Assembly: GCA_030605745.1 (NCBI GenBank) | Contig: JAUWHT010000346.1 | Coordinates: forward strand, 1-13,622 | Origin: Pirellulales bacterium | Lineage (GTDB): Bacteria > Planctomycetota > Planctomycetia > Pirellulales > Thermoguttaceae | Reading direction: 5' to 3' | Length of the DNA: 13,622 nt | Part shown: positions 1-6,315 of the stretch, piece after piece | Position numbering within the stretch: position 1 is the first letter of the stretch | Layout of the letters: each line of letters starts with the position of its first letter | Translations under genes and position numbers: made by a program | Notes under the pieces: model-generated | Databases searched by the model: none | What the model saw: the letters and a program-made list of their open reading frames with translations, nothing else | What the model was told of the DNA's origin: nothing

Positions 1-825
1 GATGGCCGGCATGAAGAAGGCAAATACCCGCAGTCCCTCGATCTCCTGACTGAGGTACTTGTTCGACGCCTGGTCGGCCAGCGGCGTAGTAGAAAACACC
101 CCGTACGGCGAGAGCAGATCCTCGGCCCGACGCAGCAGCACGCGTGGACGGTCCTGCACGTCCGGGGTCAGCCGTCCGACGACCTGGTTGGCCGCCCCGT
201 CAAAATCGAACACGTCCTCAGCATAGGTCTGCTTGAGATAAAAGACGCCGAAATGCTCCGGGTCGGGTATGATGGCCCCGGGACCCAGCAGGTAGACGAA
301 TTCGCTGCTTATGGCCGTGCCCACGATGAACAACTCCTGCCGGCGGTTGTTCAGCACCAGGTGAATCCACTGGCCGGGTCGCAACTTGTGGTGCCGGGCG
401 AAGGCGTCGTTGACGATCACCTCGCCCAGGCGCGTATCGGTGAAGTACCCGCCTTGCCGGAGCACAATGTCGTCGATGATCGGCCGGCGGCGGTCGGGCA
501 GCGAGAGTACCAGGGCGTTAAGCGGCTTGAGGGCGTCCTCCAAGTCTACGGTGGCGTGGAACTGGATGCGGGGACGGATCTCGCTCACACCGGGCAACTC
601 GGCCAGCGGGGTCAGCTCGGCCAGCGGGACCTTCTTCAACTCGATCGAGAAGTCGGCCATCCGGCACTGGGCATAGTAGCGCTGCTTGGCCTCGGTCAGG
701 TTGTTGTACGCCGAGCCCATCGACACGTAGCAGGCCACGCCGACCGTGATGATGCTGACAATCGCCAGCAGCAGCCCCCAGGAGGACTTCAACTCGCGTC
801 GGAGTTTGCGATTCAGCACACTCAC
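1..825 (-). CDS. FtsX/MacB-like ABC transporter permease, N-terminal part (runs off window)
   Basis: Membrane subunit of an ABC transporter that would work with the ATPase encoded just before it. I read 275 codons from a GTG at 825 to the window edge with no stop. The protein opens with a basic stretch (MSVLNRKLRRELKSSWG), then one hydrophobic segment at about residues 18-36. A long polar extracytoplasmic region follows, with motifs such as PGVSEIRPR and GEVIVNDAFARHHKLRPG, as in the periplasmic domain of FtsX/MacB/LolC permeases. The C-terminal membrane segments lie outside the window. The GTG overlaps the ATPase stop in a GTGA tetranucleotide, and a GAGGAG ribosome-binding site (834-839) sits inside the end of the ATPase gene, so translation is probably coupled. 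The family is fairly sure. The substrate (lipoprotein, lipid or drug) cannot be told. Confidence 0.85.
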   Translation of the reverse strand, partial: MSVLNRKLRRELKSSWGLLLAIVSIITVGVACYVSMGSAYNNLTEAKQRYYAQCRMADFSIELKKVPLAELTPLAELPGVSEIRPRIQFHATVDLEDALKPLNALVLSLPDRRRPIIDDIVLRQGGYFTDTRLGEVIVNDAFARHHKLRPGQWIHLVLNNRRQELFIVGTAISSEFVYLLGPGAIIPDPEHFGVFYLKQTYAEDVFDFDGAANQVVGRLTPDVQDRPRVLLRRAEDLLSPYGVFSTTPLADQASNKYLSQEIEGLRVFAFFMPAI

Positions 826-1541
826 CAGGTAATCTCCTCGGGCGGAACCGGCTGGGGATTGGCATGTACCTCGACGACCTGGCCGCTGCGCAAGCGGATC
901 ACGCGATCGGCGACCGGGGCGATGGCGTTGTTGTGGGTGATCAGCACGATCGTCTTACCCAACTGCTGCTTCAAGTCAACCAGCATCCGCAATACCCGCT
1001 TGCCCGTGGTGAAGTCCAAGGACCCGGTCGGCTCGTCGCACAACAGCAGCTCGGGGTTCTTGGCCAGTGCCCGGGCGATGGCCACCCGTTGCTGCTCGCC
1101 GCCGGAGAGCTGGGCGGGAAAATGGTCCATCCGGTCTTCCAGCGCGACCAGCCGCAGTGCCTCGGTAACGTCCATCGGGTCGCGGCTCAGTTCGGTGGAG
1201 ACCATGACGTTTTCCCGGGCGGTGAGGTTGGGCACCAGGTTGTAGAACTGGAAGATGAACCCTACTGTATCGCGGCGATACCGGGTGAGTTCAGCGGGGC
1301 TGAAGCTGCTCAGTTCGCGGTCACGAAACCAGACGCGGCCGGCGGTGACCATATCCAGCCCGCCGACGATGTTCAGGATGGTCGATTTACCCGACCCGCT
1401 GGGCCCGACCATCACCAGCATCTCCCCCTGGCGTATCCGAAACGACACGTCGTGGAGCGCCTCAACGGCGACCTCGCCCATCTGAAAAGTCTTGTCAACG
1501 TTTTCCAGCCGCAGCAAGGCGTGGTTCGAGTTATCTATCAT
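822..1541 (-). CDS. ABC transporter ATP-binding protein, LolD/MacB type
   Basis: Cytoplasmic ATPase (239 residues) powering the FtsX-like permease encoded directly downstream. All nucleotide-binding motifs are intact: Walker A GPSGSGKST (46-54), Q-loop around FQFYNLVP (97-104), signature LSGGEQQR (145-152), Walker B LLLCDEPTGSLD (165-176) and the switch histidine in ITHN (201-204). The length and the DEPTGSLD form of Walker B are typical of the LolD/MacB/FtsE branch, which partners FtsX-fold permeases in lipoprotein release, efflux or cell-wall control. The ATG at 1541 is kept because the usual family start (LLRLENVDKTF) follows within ten residues. The ribosome-binding site there is weak. 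No adaptor (HlyD/MacA) gene is visible, though the operon continues beyond the edge. Confidence 0.95.
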   Translation of the reverse strand: MIDNSNHALLRLENVDKTFQMGEVAVEALHDVSFRIRQGEMLVMVGPSGSGKSTILNIVGGLDMVTAGRVWFRDRELSSFSPAELTRYRRDTVGFIFQFYNLVPNLTARENVMVSTELSRDPMDVTEALRLVALEDRMDHFPAQLSGGEQQRVAIARALAKNPELLLCDEPTGSLDFTTGKRVLRMLVDLKQQLGKTIVLITHNNAIAPVADRVIRLRSGQVVEVHANPQPVPPEEITW

Positions 1542-1574
1542 TGCCCGCAGAATCGTTCCAAGCCCTCGAATAAT

Positions 1575-1590
1575 GGGTGTTCAGGCACCC
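1575..1590. promoter_or_regulatory. Small inverted repeat upstream of the ABC operon
   Basis: GGGTG-N6-CACCC lies 34 bases upstream of the ATPase start, in the gap between the divergent ABC operon and the toxin-antitoxin module. It could be an operator or a leader hairpin, but five base pairs in GC-rich DNA can arise by chance. I found no convincing promoter for the ABC operon in this gap. Confidence 0.2.
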
Positions 1591-1673
1591 AACCAGCCCC
1601 ACAAGAATAGGTCAAAATGTGGCAGCAACGGGGGGGCCTGAGGTGGGTTAGGGGCGAGGGGTTTGTGTGGGGC

Positions 1674-1701
1674 TTGCCGGCGGACGATCCGATGATATAA
1701 T
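1674..1701 (+). promoter_or_regulatory. Sigma-70-type promoter of the AbrB/PIN module
   Basis: A TTGCCG -35 box (1674-1679), a 16-base spacer and a perfect TATAAT -10 box (1696-1701). Transcription would start near 1708, leaving a leader of about 50 bases with a GGAGA ribosome-binding site at 1743-1747. This position rules out the upstream GTG at 1667 as the start of the antitoxin gene. Confidence 0.7.
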
Positions 1702-1714
1702 TGTACGGGTATCA
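1693..1714. promoter_or_regulatory. Possible autoregulatory operator over the TA promoter
   Basis: TGATA (1693-1697) and TATCA (1710-1714) form an inverted repeat with a 12-base spacer that overlaps the -10 box and the expected transcription start. Antitoxins of the AbrB fold commonly bind such dyads to repress their own operon. The short arms make this tentative. Confidence 0.3.
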
Positions 1715-1756
1715 GATATTCCGGCAATCAGAAATGCAGGCAGGAGACGGCTCCCC

Positions 1757-2056
1757 ATGGCCTCGCAAGAGATCGCTAAAGTTGGCAAACGCGGGACAAT
1801 CGTCATCCCGGTTGAACTCAGACACCGGTTTGGTATTGAGGAAGGATCTTATGTGGTTATTGAAGAGTCGGAAGATGGGCTGTTGATCCACACTGCCGTG
1901 GTCATGCCGATAGAAATGTACACCCCCCAACGTAAGGCGGAATTCCTGTTGTCCAACGCCGTTGACAAGGAAGACTACACGTGGGCCGTAGAAGAGGTCC
2001 GCAAGATGGGCCTCGATCCGGACGAAGTCCTGCACTGCAAGCCCCCGGGGGTCTGA
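1757..2056 (+). CDS. AbrB/MazE-fold antitoxin or transcriptional regulator
   Basis: A 99-residue protein whose first half is a classic AbrB/SpoVT swapped-hairpin DNA-binding domain: VGKRGTIVIPVELRHRFGIEEGS at about residues 9-31, then a beta strand at 32-46. The second half (about 55-95) is helical, ends with GLDPDEVLHCKPP, and probably contacts the toxin. It should bind DNA in the cytoplasm and neutralise the PIN protein encoded three bases downstream. The ATG at 1757 has a good ribosome-binding site (GGAGA, 9 bases upstream) and lies after the promoter. Base composition of this gene and the next looks visibly more AT-rich than the flanking genes, which fits horizontal arrival. Family assignment is firm; the antitoxin role rests on the context. 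Confidence 0.9.
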   Translation: MASQEIAKVGKRGTIVIPVELRHRFGIEEGSYVVIEESEDGLLIHTAVVMPIEMYTPQRKAEFLLSNAVDKEDYTWAVEEVRKMGLDPDEVLHCKPPGV

Positions 2057-2059
2057 CAG

Positions 2060-2467
2060 GTGGACCGGGTGTTCTTGGATGCCAACGTGCTGTTCTCCGC
2101 GGCCTATGCACCCGGTAACAGGTTTCTTCGGTTATGGCAGTTGGAAGGGGTTCAACTGCTCACGTCGGCCTACGCGCTGGAAGAAGCCCGTCGCAATCTT
2201 CAGCAAGCCGAACAGCAGGAGCGTCTCGACCGACTGACTGAATCGCTCGAAGTCCCGAAAGTCTCGTTGATCTCCTTGATGCCCGCCATAGCTGCTGAAG
2301 TGAATCTGCCGGAAAAAGACTATCCGATTCTCGCAGGAGCCGTGCAAACCCGGGCCACACATCTGTTGACCGGTGATGTGCGGCACTTCGGTCCGTATCT
2401 CGGAGAAACCGTCAAAGGTGTGTTGATCCAGACGCCGGCGCAGTACTTCCATGAGAAAGAGGGATGA
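2060..2467 (+). CDS. PIN-domain ribonuclease, VapC-like toxin
   Basis: A 135-residue PIN-domain protein, presumably a Mg2+-dependent ribonuclease acting on RNA in the cytoplasm and held in check by the AbrB protein upstream. Acidic active-site candidates are visible: D7 in VFLDANV, E41/E42 in ALEEARRN, D87 in PEKDYPILAGAV and D106 in LLTGDVRHFG. Spacing and total length match the COG1569-type 'putative toxin' PIN proteins. It starts at a GTG only three bases after the antitoxin stop, so the two are co-transcribed and probably translationally coupled. The gene is complete and all four acidic positions are kept, so it looks functional. Its RNA target cannot be told from sequence. Confidence 0.88.
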   Translation: MDRVFLDANVLFSAAYAPGNRFLRLWQLEGVQLLTSAYALEEARRNLQQAEQQERLDRLTESLEVPKVSLISLMPAIAAEVNLPEKDYPILAGAVQTRATHLLTGDVRHFGPYLGETVKGVLIQTPAQYFHEKEG

Positions 2468-2486
2468 ACGGCAAACATGCGTTGAC

Positions 2487-2551
2487 TTAGGCTGTTAGGC
2501 TGTTAGGGATGTCGAGTTCACGCCCCTAACAGCCTAACAACCTAACAGCCT
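2487..2551. repeat. Inverted pair of octamer tandem arrays (TTAGGCTG), terminator-like
   Basis: Left arm: TTAGGCTG twice plus TTAGGG (2487-2508). Right arm: the complementary unit NCCTAACA three times (2524-2547), then GCCTAGA. The arms pair over 21 bases (2488-2508 with 2524-2544) with one mismatch and a loop of about 15 bases. It begins 20 bases after the PIN stop, so it may end toxin-antitoxin transcription, although no T-run follows. Between this array and the next gene at 2632 I see nothing else. Confidence 0.75.
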
Positions 2552-2631
2552 AGAAACATGCGCGCACGGTGCGTAGAAGTTACGACGTAAGACTCTAACG
2601 ACCCACCAGACTCGATCCACGGCGAATCCTC

Positions 2632-3312
2632 GTGCGGAAAAGGCTTCGTGTTGCTGCGGTGGTTGGCGGCGGCTTGCTGGTGGTGATCGCCGCGGGGCTG
2701 TTTGTCTTGTACAGGGCTTTTCAACACGTGCCCGATTCGTACCTCGAAGCGATCCAACTCGATCCGGCACTTCGGCAGCAGGCTAGCGACCGGATGCTCC
2801 AGCAAACCGCCGCGCTGCTGAGCGACGTCAAGAAAGAGGGTTGCTGGCAGGCGCTGTTTACCGCCGAGCAGATCAACGGTTGGCTGGCGGTTGACCTGGT
2901 CGAGAATCATCCGCAGGCGTTGTCCGAGGTGCTTCACGATCCCCGGGTAGCGATTGAGCCGGATCGGATGATGTTCTTCTATCGCTTCCGGCAAGGGGAT
3001 TTTTCATGCGTTGTGACCTTGACCATCGAGCCGTACGTGCCGGAGCCGAACCTGCTGGCGTTGCGGATCTGTAAGGTCCGTGTGGGAAGTCTGCCGTGGC
3101 CGTTGGGCCATATTCTCGATCGCATCTCGCAGGCGGCCGTCCGGACGGGCTTCTACCTAAGATGGCGGCAAGCCGACGGCGACCCGGTGGCCCTGATCAC
3201 AATCCCCTCTCCGCCCGACAGAGACGACAAGATCATACAGATCGAAACCCTCCGCCTGGGCAAGGGCGAAATCTACCTGGCCGGAACGACCCGGCGATGC
3301 AAAAGGGATTAG
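2632..3312 (+). CDS. Membrane-anchored protein of unknown function (possibly YpmS/DUF2140-like)
   Basis: A 226-residue protein with a basic start and one transmembrane segment at about residues 7-27; the rest should lie outside the cytoplasm. The body has an amphipathic helix (about 39-68), then FTAEQINGWLAVDLVENHP (76-94) and beta-rich stretches ending in IIQIETLRLGKGEIYLAG (201-218). The 'EQ-INGWL' motif followed by strands resembles YpmS/DUF2140-like membrane-anchored proteins, but this is a weak, remembered resemblance and the function is unknown. The start is a GTG at 2632 with only a poor ribosome-binding site (GGCGAA). The stop codon lies inside the first heptamer of the repeat at 3305, so the final residues are partly repeat-encoded. 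The gene converges on the DUF11 gene. Confidence 0.75.
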   Translation: MRKRLRVAAVVGGGLLVVIAAGLFVLYRAFQHVPDSYLEAIQLDPALRQQASDRMLQQTAALLSDVKKEGCWQALFTAEQINGWLAVDLVENHPQALSEVLHDPRVAIEPDRMMFFYRFRQGDFSCVVTLTIEPYVPEPNLLALRICKVRVGSLPWPLGHILDRISQAAVRTGFYLRWRQADGDPVALITIPSPPDRDDKIIQIETLRLGKGEIYLAGTTRRCKRD

Positions 3313-3360
3313 GGATTGGGGATTAGAGTCAAGTTCCAATCCCCAATCCCCAATCCCTTT
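3302..3360. terminator. Heptamer inverted repeat, probable bidirectional terminator
   Basis: Three heptamers GGGATTA / GGGATTG / GGGATTA (3305-3325) face three CCAATCC heptamers (3336-3356). The arms 3302-3326 and 3336-3360 pair over 25 positions with two mismatches and a 9-base loop. The hairpin sits exactly between two convergent genes and contains the stop codon (3310-3312) of the plus-strand gene; the minus-strand gene stops at 3361, the next base. On the minus strand the stem ends in TTTT, giving a weak intrinsic-terminator look. Confidence 0.7.
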
Positions 3361-5754
3361 CTACTGCAACACATCCGTGGTCTCCTCAACGACTACCGGT
3401 TGCGGTAGGTCTTGGCTGGTCAGTTCGGCGCGGAAGATCAGCTTGCCGGGCTGTTGGGTGCGGACCCGGATGCGGTACGAGCGTTTTTCGCCTGGGCGGA
3501 TCTCCGGCACGGCGTCGAAACGGACGGTCTGACCGTCGATCGTGTACCGCGGGCCGCTGGTCCCGATCCGGTCGGACATCATTCCGGCCGGAACGGTCGC
3601 CACTACGGTCACCTGTTTGTACGAGATGTTGCCGTCGTTGGAGACGCGAATCTCGTAGGTCAAGCCCTTGCCCAGCCGGACCGGATCGCGCGAGTCGCCC
3701 ACCTCGATGTTCAGCCCACCCGCGGCCGCCCGGATTTCCAGGCAGGCCTCGGCCTCGACTCGGGCACCTTCTTGGGTAGTGACCGACACCCGGTTGCAGG
3801 CCCTGGCGGCAGCGGACTGGCAGCGGAAATGGACCTCAAGTTGGGTGGTCTTGCCGGCCGGCAGCGAGTCGAGCGTCCAGACCAGGTTGTTGTCCTCGAA
3901 CTTGTACCCGTCGGTGGCCATGGTCGGAGACAGGACGGCATCGTACTGGTCGACTACCTTCAGGCTGCTCAGCGGTTGGCTGCCGGTGTTGGTGATGTCG
4001 ATAGTGAACTGGGCAGTTCCGCCTACCGAGGCGCTGGGTGGTCCGGTCTTGCGAATCGACACTGTGGGGCGCCGGGCGGTTTCTAGCGGGGGTTGCAGTT
4101 GGGGCTCTGCCGGGGCTGCTCCGACGACCATCACGCAGCCCTGTGCGGTGGCTCGAACCCCGTCGGCGCCGATCACTTCGACCGTATGACACAGCCGGCC
4201 GGCCCGCGTCGCGCGGAACGTCACGTCCACCCGTTGCGACTCGCCCGGGGCCAAGGTGCCCAGGTCGCGTTCGATCGGGCTGGCTGCCTCGGCGTGTTCC
4301 AGACCCTCGCCGAAGCGGTCCTTGATCAACAAACCGGTCGCCGGTACCTGACCGCGGTTGGTGATCAGTATCTGGAAGGCGACCTGGCTGCCGACGGTCG
4401 CCTGCTGCGGACCGGTTACCTGGATGTCGATCGTGGCGGCCATCACGGTGGTGGTGGCGCAGTCGCTGGCCTTCAGTGGGCCGGCTGCGGTGGCGTCGGC
4501 GCAATTGGTAGCGGGTCCCAAGGCGGTGGCCCGGCAGTTCAGTTCAATCACCCGATTTTGGCCGGCACTGAGTTGTCCCAGCCGCCACTGGAGTTTCCGG
4601 CCGGTCAGTTCGGCGGGCGGGTTGCTGTCGAGGTATTCGAGCACCTCGGGCAGTTGGTCGGTAACCAGCACGTCCTCAGCCGGCAGGTCGCCCGGGTTGG
4701 AGACCTCGATTCGGTAGTTCAGCGTGGTCCCGACGGCGGCGGTGGCAGGTGCGGTCTTTCGAACGGCCAGAGCGGCGGCGGTCCAGGTCTTCATAGTGGT
4801 GCCGCTGCCGACCACCAGCCGTTTGCCTTGCGATCCGGCCAGACCGGCCGGCCGGATTACCTGGACGGAGATCTTGTTGGTTCCCGGCCCGGGTTCCTTC
4901 TGGAATATCTCTGCGTTTGCCTGGCCCGCGGTGTCGGTTTCCACTTCGACCGCTGCGGCCCCGTCCGGCGTGAAGCCGGCTGGCGGGCCGTCGACAATCT
5001 CGTAGCGCACGCGCCAGCCGGCGCATGGGCTCTGGTCGCTTTGCCGCATCACCGTGGTGGTAAACACGTGCCGGGTGCCGGCCGGGTTGATCGCCGGCGG
5101 CGGAAAGCGCCACTGGGCATCTACCCAGTGGATCACCGCAGAGCGAGTGCGACAGTCCCAGGCGTACACCTCCGGGGCGTAGACCGTAACGTGGCTGGTC
5201 CCCTCAATCTGTGAGGTGAGCGTGATCCAGCCCTGCCCGCGTAACACGCAGACGTCGTCCGTAGTAGTCGAAGTGCCCCGGTTAAGCTGGAGATAATTCC
5301 GCGAGGTGCTTCCGATGGCGAAGGTGTTGTCAACTTTTCGGGGCCGGTTGAAATCGCCCAACAGCAGATCGACCAGCCCACCTCGGCCGACCGCCACGAA
5401 GTGTCCCGACCCGCCCGGCGCGAGCGACCATTCCAGCCGGCGGTTGGTCCTCAGGTATCCGTCCGGGCCGAGCACGCCGGCCAGCAGCACCACCTCGCTG
5501 CCGACTGGGGCCACGGCAACACTCGGCGAGAGCGTGACCCCCACGTCGTCGCTGGGCAGTTGTCCCGCCGGTTCTTGCCGGTATCGCGGGGTGGCGGCCA
5601 CAGGCGGCGTGGCAGCGATGGGCGGGGTGGCGAAGATCCGCTCGCCGGTCGGATCGATCCTGGGCACCTGGAGATAGGCACATCCGCAGGTCGTTGTCGC
5701 GCAGACAATCAACGCGACGACGCTCAAACGGCTTCTCGTCCTTGAACACCTCAT
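3361..5754 (-). CDS. Secreted or lipid-anchored protein with four DUF11 (OmcB-like) modules
   Basis: 797 residues. It starts with a secretion signal (basic start, hydrophobic 11-22, then TTCGCAYLQ, a poor lipobox with C25). A Pro/Ala linker and a beta-rich N-terminal part follow (about 72-315, Ig-like in feel). Four DUF11-type modules then lie at about 328-438, 440-543, 563-674 and 680-797, each with 'VG..L.Y.I.V.N.G' and 'L..L..G' features. Modules 1 and 3 carry three cysteines (407, 418, 432; 645, 653, 671), module 2 has two (522, 540), module 4 none. DUF11 is the module of chlamydial OmcB, a disulfide-linked envelope protein, so a structural role in the cell envelope is likely but inferred. 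Start ATG at 5754, single-gene transcription unit. Confidence 0.85.
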   Translation of the reverse strand: MRCSRTRSRLSVVALIVCATTTCGCAYLQVPRIDPTGERIFATPPIAATPPVAATPRYRQEPAGQLPSDDVGVTLSPSVAVAPVGSEVVLLAGVLGPDGYLRTNRRLEWSLAPGGSGHFVAVGRGGLVDLLLGDFNRPRKVDNTFAIGSTSRNYLQLNRGTSTTTDDVCVLRGQGWITLTSQIEGTSHVTVYAPEVYAWDCRTRSAVIHWVDAQWRFPPPAINPAGTRHVFTTTVMRQSDQSPCAGWRVRYEIVDGPPAGFTPDGAAAVEVETDTAGQANAEIFQKEPGPGTNKISVQVIRPAGLAGSQGKRLVVGSGTTMKTWTAAALAVRKTAPATAAVGTTLNYRIEVSNPGDLPAEDVLVTDQLPEVLEYLDSNPPAELTGRKLQWRLGQLSAGQNRVIELNCRATALGPATNCADATAAGPLKASDCATTTVMAATIDIQVTGPQQATVGSQVAFQILITNRGQVPATGLLIKDRFGEGLEHAEAASPIERDLGTLAPGESQRVDVTFRATRAGRLCHTVEVIGADGVRATAQGCVMVVGAAPAEPQLQPPLETARRPTVSIRKTGPPSASVGGTAQFTIDITNTGSQPLSSLKVVDQYDAVLSPTMATDGYKFEDNNLVWTLDSLPAGKTTQLEVHFRCQSAAARACNRVSVTTQEGARVEAEACLEIRAAAGGLNIEVGDSRDPVRLGKGLTYEIRVSNDGNISYKQVTVVATVPAGMMSDRIGTSGPRYTIDGQTVRFDAVPEIRPGEKRSYRIRVRTQQPGKLIFRAELTSQDLPQPVVVEETTDVLQ

Positions 5755-5807
5755 GGCCCAGTCCCCGGCCTCGAGGGCTCCTCACTCGGCGGCTTGCACA
5801 ATCCTCC

Positions 5808-5838
5808 ACTATAAAAAGGATAGCACGCGGTTTGGCAA
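5808..5838 (-). promoter_or_regulatory. Weak promoter candidate for the DUF11 gene
   Basis: Read on the minus strand: TTGCCA (5838-5833), a 19-base spacer and TATAGT (5813-5808). The spacer is longer than ideal. An overlapping extended -10 (TGC TATCCT) is an alternative. Either would give a leader of about 50 bases. Confidence 0.3.
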
Positions 5839-5872
5839 CATGGGGATTTTTTTCAACATAAAACGTGGCAAA

Positions 5873-5902
5873 ACGACAACGCGGCCGCATAACCCGTATA
5901 AT
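5873..5902 (+). promoter_or_regulatory. Orphan promoter reading into the REP-like pair
   Basis: ACGACA (5873-5878), an 18-base spacer and a perfect TATAAT (5897-5902), predicting a start near 5909. No open reading frame with a ribosome-binding site follows. The transcript would run straight into the two palindromes at 5925-6009. It may drive an untranslated RNA or be chance. Confidence 0.35.
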
Positions 5903-5924
5903 CGGAATGATGAATGTTCTCTGC

Positions 5925-5950
5925 GTTTAGCCGCCGGGCTTGCCCGGCGC
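5925..5950 (+). repeat. REP-like palindrome, copy 1
   Basis: A GTTTAGC head (5925-5931) followed by a perfect 8-bp stem, CGCCGGGC (5932-5939) and GCCCGGCG (5942-5949), around a TT spacer. The 27-base stretch 5925-5951 matches the reverse complement of 10677-10703 at 26 positions, so this is a true dispersed repeat. Confidence 0.8.
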
Positions 5951-5976
5951 GGTGGGGATGGAGCGGATTGGCAATA

Positions 5977-6009
5977 CAACAACCCGCCGGGCAACCCCGG
6001 CGGGTAAAC
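5977..6009 (-). repeat. REP-like palindrome, copy 2 (inverted relative to copy 1)
   Basis: Stem CCCGCCGGG (5983-5991) with CCCGGCGGG (5996-6004), extended by one A-T pair, loop CAAC, then the reversed head GTAAAC (6004-6009). It differs from 10671-10703 at only four of 33 positions. With copy 1 it forms a head-out inverted pair 85 bases across, with 26 unrelated bases between. Confidence 0.8.
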
Positions 6010-6064
6010 GGACTCAACAAGCCCAACACATGTGAATAATTCGGGTTTAGCGACCACCTCCCCC

Positions 6065-6093
6065 TTGCCTTCCCGGCTCGTGAGTGGTAGGAT
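6065..6093 (+). promoter_or_regulatory. Sigma-70-type promoter of the structured RNA
   Basis: TTGCCT (6065-6070), a 17-base spacer and TAGGAT (6088-6093), each box four of six to consensus with ideal spacing. Transcription would start near 6100. The next features are RNA stems and a T-run terminator, not a reading frame. Confidence 0.55.
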
Positions 6094-6099
6094 TAAAGT

Positions 6100-6296
6100 T
6101 AGACAATCTGAATTGACGCGCGTGCGTCAAGTTACTGCTTCTCAGAAAACTGTGACCTTGAGCCTGCGGGCTCTTGAACAACAGAAGCAGCTACTTGGGC
6201 CGCGTCCCCGTATGGGGACGTCGGCCAGGTGCTGTTCTGTTGTGCCCTGGTCACAGGGGTTCTGGGAGCGGCCTTGGTTCCGGCGTTCCCTTTTTT
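6100..6296 (+). ncRNA. Structured RNA: stand-alone ncRNA or attenuator leader of the 6316 gene
   Basis: About 197 bases between a promoter and an intrinsic terminator. Visible stems: TTGACGC/GCGTCAA (6113-6119 with 6124-6130); CTCAGAA/TTCTGGG (6141-6147 with 6260-6266, one G-T pair); CTGTGACC/GGTCACAG (6150-6157 with 6249-6256, perfect); GAGCC/GGCTC (6160-6164 with 6169-6173); ACAACAGAA/TTCTGTTGT (6178-6186 with 6235-6243, perfect); CAGC/GCTG (6188-6191 with 6231-6234); and a tip CGTCCCC-GTAT-GGGGACG (6203-6220). The result is a long rod with one lopsided internal bubble, recalling 6S RNA in size and shape. On the plus strand the small hairpin is on the 5' side of the bubble; E. coli 6S has it on the 3' side, so the family is not assigned. 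Because the last stem and the terminator share bases, a riboswitch or attenuator is an equal possibility. Confidence 0.5.
6264..6296 (+). terminator. Intrinsic terminator just upstream of the 6316 gene
   Basis: GGGAGCG (6264-6270) pairs with CGTTCCC (6284-6290), with one G-T pair. An inner CC/GG pair follows after a bulged G, and six Ts come straight after (6291-6296). The first three bases also belong to the closing stem of the upstream rod (6260-6266), so the two folds compete. The downstream gene's ribosome-binding site begins ten bases after the T-run. Confidence 0.65.
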
Positions 6297-6315
6297 GTTG
6301 CGCGGCAGGGATGAC

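Noticed and set aside
1667..1756. N-terminal extension of the AbrB protein from the GTG at 1667
   Set aside because: It would start upstream of the promoter's -10 box, has no ribosome-binding site, and adds 30 residues not found in AbrB-fold proteins.
4093..5214. 373-codon open frame on the plus strand
   Set aside because: It lies fully antisense to the DUF11 gene, has low-complexity Gly/Val/Arg content with no domain, and exists because GC-rich coding DNA keeps the opposite frames open. The same holds for frames at 253-1245, 8853-9692 (minus) and 11725-12741.
5925..6009. Attachment site or insertion-sequence ends
   Set aside because: The inverted palindromes enclose only 26 bases, there is no transposase or integrase in the window, and no target duplication could be seen.
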